DNA of 64,000 nucleotides, taken from Ampullaceana balthica (Eukaryota > Mollusca > Gastropoda > Lymnaeidae). Where the stretch lies: positions 1,369,001-1,433,000 of the forward strand of contig CALYLW010000055.1 of NCBI GenBank assembly GCA_944989445.1, in the 5' to 3' direction. The notes beneath the pieces were generated by a model. It did no database searches, had not been told where the DNA came from, and was given only the letters and a program-made list of their open reading frames with translations. Below, piece by piece: positions 57,279 to 64,000 of this stretch. The translations under genes were made by a program, and so were the position numbers. How positions within the stretch are numbered: position 1 is the stretch's first letter; every line of letters begins with the position of its first letter.

Positions 57279-60200
57279 TGCAAGACAAATCAACACAACA
57301 GGAGCAACTGAAAAGATCCTTTTTTTGCTATATATGCAATGTTAAATTTAATTTTTTTAATTGCTAGATATTGTATAAATGGAAATGACTTTGTAAAAGA
57401 AATTAACTGTGGCCTTATCACCTGTTTTGCATATTTATATTTAAGCCATTCCATATGCCATCATGAATTTCCCTTTATAATTAAATTCATTTAAAATCAT
57501 TTTGAATGAGTTGAATGAGGAATCTCACCTGTGAATCTACTTTTTTTGTTTAGACCTAGAGAACAGTTTTTAATTCTGTATTTTCTTTTTTAAGCTGGAA
57601 ATACTACAACAATTTCTTAAATGATAGGCAGCTAGTCTAATTATCAATCCAATGATTTTATTTACTTTTTTTTCTATCACTATCATCTCAAGATGTTTAA
57701 AAAAAAATGTAACATTTAAAAATGTCTGCCTCCATTTGTAAAAAATATTTTTTCTAGTACTATTCTGCATGGGTCTTTTTCAATGTTTTAAAATTTACCT
57801 TAAGGCTGAATTGTTATTTTCTACAGTTCTCAGTTGTACATCTTCTATGATGTACATCTTCAATGTTTTAAAATTTACTATATAACTGAAATCTTGTTTC
57901 TACTCTTCTCAGTTGTAAAATTTCTATGTAAATTTTTTTTTGAAAGACTTTATTCATTTATACATTAAAAAAATTTTTGATTACCTTTTCTAATGTTTCA
58001 GTTTCAGAAAAAGCTCCTTAATACTTTGCAAATTATATTATTTTCTTTGAACCAAATAGTATATTGAAACATTTAGATTAATTACTTGATGAAAAATATC
58101 AAATATTCTGTTAAAAGCAAGTATAATAATTAACATAACATCGATTTTTTTTGGGTGACATGCTTTTAAAGCCAGAAAATTAATATTTATTCACAATGAG
58201 TAGAGGAAATGTGATTATAGACCTTTAGAATAATTCCAGAGGCATGCTCTTTTTCACAATAGATTAAACAAGCATGGCTTTTTCTTTTATTTGTCTGAAC
58301 TACACATACAATTGTTTTTGTTTTTTTTGTATGTACATTTCTGCGATAAAAAATCAAGTAAAATTGTTTGAATTGAAATATAGCTTGTCTTATTTTTAAA
58401 AAAATCATATCAGTCTTCAATAATTGTTCATAGGGTCCTTCAATAGTGCCAGTAGTAGTAGAAATATCTGGCAACATCGGCAGCTCTGAAAAATGCAGTA
58501 GGGCTGAATGACACAAAATATTCTTTTCAGTCAACACTGCAACATAATTCTTGCACAGTTTTACAATTTTACTGGAAAGTGATTAATTCCATTTTATATC
58601 TAATACTTAAAAAAATAATATTTTGCAAAATAATTTTTTTTGATGGAACACATTAAAAGTATAAGAGAATAAAAACTTGTCCATCTTTTTATACTTTTTT
58701 TTTAATAAAGATTTAATATATTTTTGCTGAAGAACTAAACTTCTACTTGAACAACGTTGAAGGCACATGACAATCACTCAAGTGAATAACAGAACAATAT
58801 GTACATTTGATTTGGCAGTGTGCATGTCCTCATACGAAAATGATACAAACATTGGATATGGCTGGTTGTCCACTCTTAACACAAAAACTGTTTTCATGAT
58901 TAATAAATCTACCACCAAGTCTTTTTGAAAAGAATTGAATTGTACATGATACAAAAAATGGATTGAACAAAACAGTCTCATATACATTTTAAAAAAAATC
59001 ATGCAATTCCATTATAAATATAAATAAAGCATTAGAGGTGATTTAAAGATGACAAGGACTATTTTACAAAGCCAAATCAAGAACAGTTTACATATTTACA
59101 GTTTCATAGATGGTTTAATGCTTCTTCAAAACTTCCAAAAATAATATGATTCATCAAGTTTAGGCCATTGAAAAACAAAGTTTGAAGCCGCCAAGGAATC
59201 AGGCCTGTGAACAATAATATATAATTTAAGAGCCTATAGGTCTTTTAGCAACAGGGCTATGTAGCAATTTAAAATGAAATAATTTTTATTTCCCAGTTAA
59301 TTTAAAACAAACCAGTTTTTGTTTCTTGGTTGCTTACCTGACTGCTCCCACCCTCCCAAGTAAAAAAGGAAGTTATATAAGTATCTATATTTATGATTTA
59401 AAAGAAAAATAGGTTGGGTTAAAGTTTACAAGTTGTTAAACACAAAGTATAGTCATAACAGAATTTAAAGAAAATAACAATTTGTAAATATTTAAATTTT
59501 TAGTTAAATACACATGTAGATTTTATACAAAGCAGCACGACAAATACAATAAATGAGCCTACATGATTTTTACTGACTATACCACAATTTTCACATGACG
59601 TTATTGTTTTAAAAATATGAAGAAACAAATCACAGTAGAGTTCAAGGTGAACCTTTATCAATGAAAATAATAAACACTATGACTTAATATATAATCATAT
59701 TATAAGTAAATTAATTGTAACAAAACCATGCAAACCATTTCATGGTTGTAATCCCATGACAAGAAAATTGTATTAAATACTTGATGGTATATTATGTTAT
59801 AGTATTTTATTATTCAGTTTATAGACATTTTATCTTTAAAAAATATGTGTACTAATATATACTTAGTTAATGCAGCCTCTTGAAAATGATAACTTATATT
59901 TTCATATTTAGTAATAAGCCAGAACTGTTCTAAATTTAAAAAAAAATATATATGGAGTTGGCAGTATAGATCAAACTATAGATTTTATGACGATCAAAAT
60001 TTATCTCCACCTTAGAAATCACAAGTGCTTTAATATTTCTCTCTACCTAAAACCAAATAAATTATTTTATGAATATTTTTTTGTTGGAATAACCCCTCTT
60101 CCCCTAAAAACTATTGGCAACAACTTGAATATATATGAAAAATAAAATAAAATAAAATTCTTTTTAAAAAAAAATTTTCAGAGGGAATAATGACTGCAAG

Positions 60201-63200
60201 ACGAGATTTTATGTCACAATAAATAGTATATTGAAGCAAATCAATGCACACCTTTTTTGTGTTGCTCTCAGTTAAATGAAGTGGTCTAAAAGTTTGTAAA
60301 AAATGAAACTTGTTAAAATTAATAACTTAAATATTCTAGAGGACGTTAAAGTTGATCTAATCTTTATGTCTCTTTATAACAATGCCTCCATTATAAAAAA
60401 AATTAAAATATAAGGAAACTTGGTATTTGAAAAAAAAATTAAGGTGATTCACTAAGAAAAGTCATAAAATTATTCTACAATATAAATTTTAATCACAGTT
60501 TGTTCGAAATGTTTTAATTTTTATATATTACACAACAAAAGGTTTATTTAAAAAAAAATTAAAAGGTTAGATAGGAAGAACTGAGCATGCTTCTAATACT
60601 AACATATCAAACTCTGTTTCAAATACAGTTCAAAACAATTAACAATGAGGCTGCAATTGCTGTGGGTCCTCAGAAAATCTAATGATATGAAACAAAGTTA
60701 ATTATACAATTGTTTTCTAAAATGTAAAGGAAAACAAATCTCATATTTATACTTCCAATGATTTGAAAATGAAATTGCCATAGTTATTTTTAATAGGACT
60801 TTCCAAAGTTTAGCAAATATTCAGACAAATGTTAACTTCCAGTATTTATTTTAATATATTTTGTAAAAAATGGATGTTAAATTCAATGAGTTTTCCAAAA
60901 AACAACATTTTAGGGCATTGTTAACAGTGTCTTTGAGCAAAAAGCGAAATAGCGAAAAGTTGGACAAATTGACACATTTTATGAACAGTCCAGATGTTTA
61001 AACTCTATTGGTTATGACAATTGAAATTTTACATTTAAACTGCTCTTTTGTAATTATAAAATTCTAAACCTGAAAAAAAAATATCAAAAAGTCTTACAGC
61101 CGTAACACCTAATTTTTCCAGCACTCAAGACTCCTTAATGACAACAAACTCCAATATGATTTATTTCATGTGCATGTACTCCAAATACTAGTTTTATAAA
61201 TTTCTTAATGAAAGATTTATGATAAAACTTACAAAAGCAAGGCTAATATGACTTCTAGAAGATAAGGCATCACTGATAGTGCCCATGGATTGTTTGAAGA
61301 TATCAACTAACACCTACAAAACTGTAATCACTTTCAGAATTAGAAAAGGGAGGACGATATGGCCAAAGATGGAACAACATTTTTTGGAAAGATTTTCTTT
61401 AATAGCCACATAAATTAACACTTTTAAGTCAAGTAATATACAGTTAATTCTGCTTCAGATAATTTTTAAGTAAGGTAAACTGAAAAATGTATTAATAATT
61501 TTTAATTTGGTTTCAACTACTTATTAATAAATAGTAAAGAGTTTGAAGACCAGCTTAAATCTTCAAGATTGCACAATGTTGGAACTTAACTTCTATGACC
61601 ACAAGGAAAGCATATCCGCCTACTGAAGTCAAAGTAGATTTCAACTACACCTACAGAATATCCACATGCAACAAAAAAACAAAACAAAAAACTTCAGAAA
61701 ATCCAACAAAAATTGCATTCTTTTTTACAACAATCAAGTTTGATCTGAGTTGATGAAATCAAGGCTATTCACATAGAACTGAGTTTTTTAAAGGCTAGCT
61801 GTGGCTTTGAATGTTTATTTATAAGCCATTGAGCAGTTGTTAACTTATTTGGTACAATAACAATTTAGTGGCAGTAACTCAATAACTAATTTTACACTAA
61901 AATATTTACATGAAACTGAAATGGCTTATTTATTTTTGCATATGATACAAATCCAATCCCATTCCTCATAAAGAAAAGCTATTAAGGCAAATATTAATTG
62001 AATGAAGATCTAATAACATAGCCACAGTTGTAACTATACATGTCTTTCAGTCTCGCTTGGAAAAGCTCTTTAAAGTTTTCATCTAAATCATCCATTAGAA
62101 AGGCTGAGTTCAGCATCTATGGTTCGACAAATCATGTAAGAAAATAATCAATCAAACTGATTTTGTTATTGTCAAAAAATGTTTAAATGTTTTAATATCA
62201 GACAAATATTTTTGTATGTAATATTATGACATAACTAATCAAAATCTAATTTAATGTCAGTGAAACAGATTAAAATTTAAAAAACAAAATCTTAATGAAA
62301 ATATATTTAATGGGATAACGGTTGAAGAGAAGACTGTTTAATAATTTGGGCTTTATTTATTTTTTTTCCTCTTTTTATTTTTTAATTTTTTTTAAATTTT
62401 TTTTTAAAAACAAAACAACAACAAAAAACATTTAAATTTTTTTTTGTTTACATTTTTTATGTTATAAATATATATATATTTTAAAAAAAGGTATAAGTTA
62501 AATTAACAGCTAACATGCAATATAAAGGGGTTTAACACTTATGCAAAGTTTTTTTTTGTTGTCCACAATGAACAAAGTGGAGTTTTTTGTTATATTACAA
62601 CACAATTCTATTAGAAGTTACATTAGAACAATAAATGATGTGCATTTTGAAATGAAACCAATGAAAAGTTCCATGAAGCTAAAACATCTATAAAACATAC
62701 AAATGGAGTAAATGTCATGAGTAAAAGCTTAACAAGGAGCATACCTTCAACATTGGAAAGATACAATTATATTTAAAACAATACCTTAACTTTCTTGGTA
62801 GAATCAAACAAATCCAGCAAAACCAAAAGAATAAAAAGGGAACCAAATAAAAATGTATGTGTGATAAATCTAAAGAAGCCTTAGCTTGCCCTGGTATAAC
62901 ATTCAGGTTGATAAATTTAATTGTTGATAGAGAATCTGTACTCTATGTGTGTAAAAAGATCAGACTTTACATACAATGTTTAACTTCAACAATGAAATAA
63001 GAATATATATACTACTAGTGTGTGTGTGTGTGCTTTTATGACTTTAGCATCAGATCAAAATAATTTTCTAAATCCATCAGTTGTTAAACATCTAATTCAT
63101 ATTTTTAGAAATGAATTTTCTATTTTCCTTCAACTAACAATATACAAGAAATTTGACATTTAATATAATAAAGTCAATATGCTATCAGTAATTTGAGTCT

Positions 63201-63700
63201 TACCAGATCGGCTAAGAGGTTCAAGCCTGATAAGTACAAATATGATAAAGGTTTTTAAAAAAATTAATTTCTCCTCTTGTACTTAAAAATCTAGATCCAT
63301 ATGGAAGCTGTGCAAAAACTTAAGTTTTCTTTGTGACAGGCCACAATTAAGTTATTTCCACCACATTGCATAAGCTTAACTGAAGACAAAGTTTGAAGAT
63401 CTCAGATCACTATTTCTATTGTTTATTTTAAAGAAATTCTTATCACTTCATAGTCCATTTTTAATTTCAATCTTAGACCAACCGACAAGCTTCTATAAGT
63501 GATAAAATTTCAAGGGAATACTTCTGTCATAAAGTTGGCACCATGTGGCAAAGGACAGGGCTAAGCTGACCCCAAAGAAATTGTATAGCATCTTCCTTAT
63601 GATGTGATAAGAGTGGACACAATAATGTCTTCTTAATAGTGTTATTGATGGGGGCAAGTAAGTAAAAAAAAATCTGGAAGCTTCTCTTTTGAAGTTGACT
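57279..63700. other. Long low-complexity stretch, probably partly 3' UTR
   Basis: Only AT-rich sequence and A/T runs were seen. An ATTAAA at 57480-57485 could end the NPC2 transcript. A less AT-rich patch at about 58430-58560 has a minus-strand frame (LTEKNILCHSALLHFSELPM, then LPDISTTTGTIEGPYEQLL) behind a CTTTCCAG acceptor; it may be an unknown exon, but no partner was found. Confidence 0.4.
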
Positions 63701-63847
63701 TCAGAGGTGGGGGCGGATAATTCTTGGCCCCATTTTAGAGTTGATTCCCTCAAGAGCATGAAGCAGTTCTCTCCCTTGTAGAAGATGATTGGCAGGGGTG
63801 GGTGCATTAACTTCACAGTCTTGACGGGTCAGGTTAGGCAACATCAA
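63701..63847 (-). CDS. Probable terminal coding exon of an unidentified gene (partial)
   Basis: A minus-strand frame opens after a CTGTTAG acceptor at 63848-63854. It reads LMLPNLTRQDCEVNAPTPAN, then HLLQGRELLHALEGINSKMG and PRIIRPHL, and ends in TGA at 63701-63703 (48 aa). Base composition is clearly GC-richer than the surroundings and codon choice looks coding. An overlapping 107-residue frame in another phase is longer but runs into T-rich DNA with poor composition. Earlier exons would lie beyond the right edge of the window. The family was not recognised. Confidence 0.5.
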   Translation of the reverse strand: MMLPNLTRQDCEVNAPTPANHLLQGRELLHALEGINSKMGPRIIRPHL

Positions 63848-64000
63848 CTAACAGACATTATCAGTTTCATAAAAGTAAAAAGGCAGGTAATACATAAGTC
63901 TACAAAATGATAGGTAATAAATTGGAAGACCAAATAAATAATTTTAAAAAAAAATATGTTTGGATTTAAATCACAATATCTTTGCTGTAAATCAGTAAAG

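Noticed and set aside
63493..63816. 107-codon minus-strand frame at the right edge
   Set aside because: It overlaps the 63701-63847 exon in another phase, has T-run-encoded phenylalanines and an odd composition. A weak resemblance to small mitochondrial membrane subunits was not supported by any motif.

Overview
The window is AT-rich animal nuclear DNA. Genes are split into short exons with GT-AG introns, there are no operons, and most of the sequence between exons is decayed mobile DNA. The gene families present (Speedy/RINGO, MBIP, NPC2, a Lark/RBM4-type RRM protein), the RTE-type LINEs, the many hAT relics and the tRNA-derived short repeats fit a lophotrochozoan, probably a gastropod mollusc. 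That placement is inference; no species-diagnostic marker was seen.

Four protein-coding genes could be rebuilt exon by exon with all intron phases agreeing. (1) A one-RRM RNA-binding protein on the minus strand (15126 to 12127, with an alternative last exon at 10161-10115). (2) A Speedy/RINGO cyclin-dependent-kinase activator on the plus strand (35169-37977, six coding exons, 345 aa). (3) MBIP, an ATAC histone acetyltransferase complex subunit, on the minus strand (46350 to 39108, six coding exons, 237 aa), convergent with Speedy. (4) An NPC2-like lysosomal sterol carrier on the plus strand (52135-57278, four exons, 164 aa), with a perfect CLEAR-box palindrome about 90 bp upstream of its start codon. 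A probable terminal exon of a fifth gene lies on the minus strand at 63847-63701.

The rest is a layered record of transposition. Region by region: 1-4 kb, hAT ends and one bounded 2.6-kb hAT with a MITE nested in it; 4.1-7.3 kb, an RTE-type LINE with an exact 12-bp target duplication and a (CATA)n tail; 7.4-8.7 kb, BED-finger and ZBED5-like hAT relics with a small nested MITE; 15.5-22 kb, pogo-like TIR elements embedded in a larger inverted-repeat element; 22-29 kb, tRNA-derived repeats, LINE and hAT fragments; 29.4-31.7 kb, a MITE and a Helitron-like element built of tandem units; 40.2-43.2 kb, a 3.06-kb hAT with 8-bp target duplications inside an MBIP intron; 46.9-49.7 kb, a MITE split by a later insertion; 52.5-55.9 kb, NPC2 intron 1, which holds a second copy of the inverted-repeat element, Penelope-like remnants with hammerhead-ribozyme motifs, and another RTE-type LINE. 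From 57.3 to 63.7 kb the DNA is low-complexity and nearly gene-free.

The four genes do not form a functional cluster. They act separately in RNA processing, cell-cycle control, chromatin and lysosomal lipid transport.
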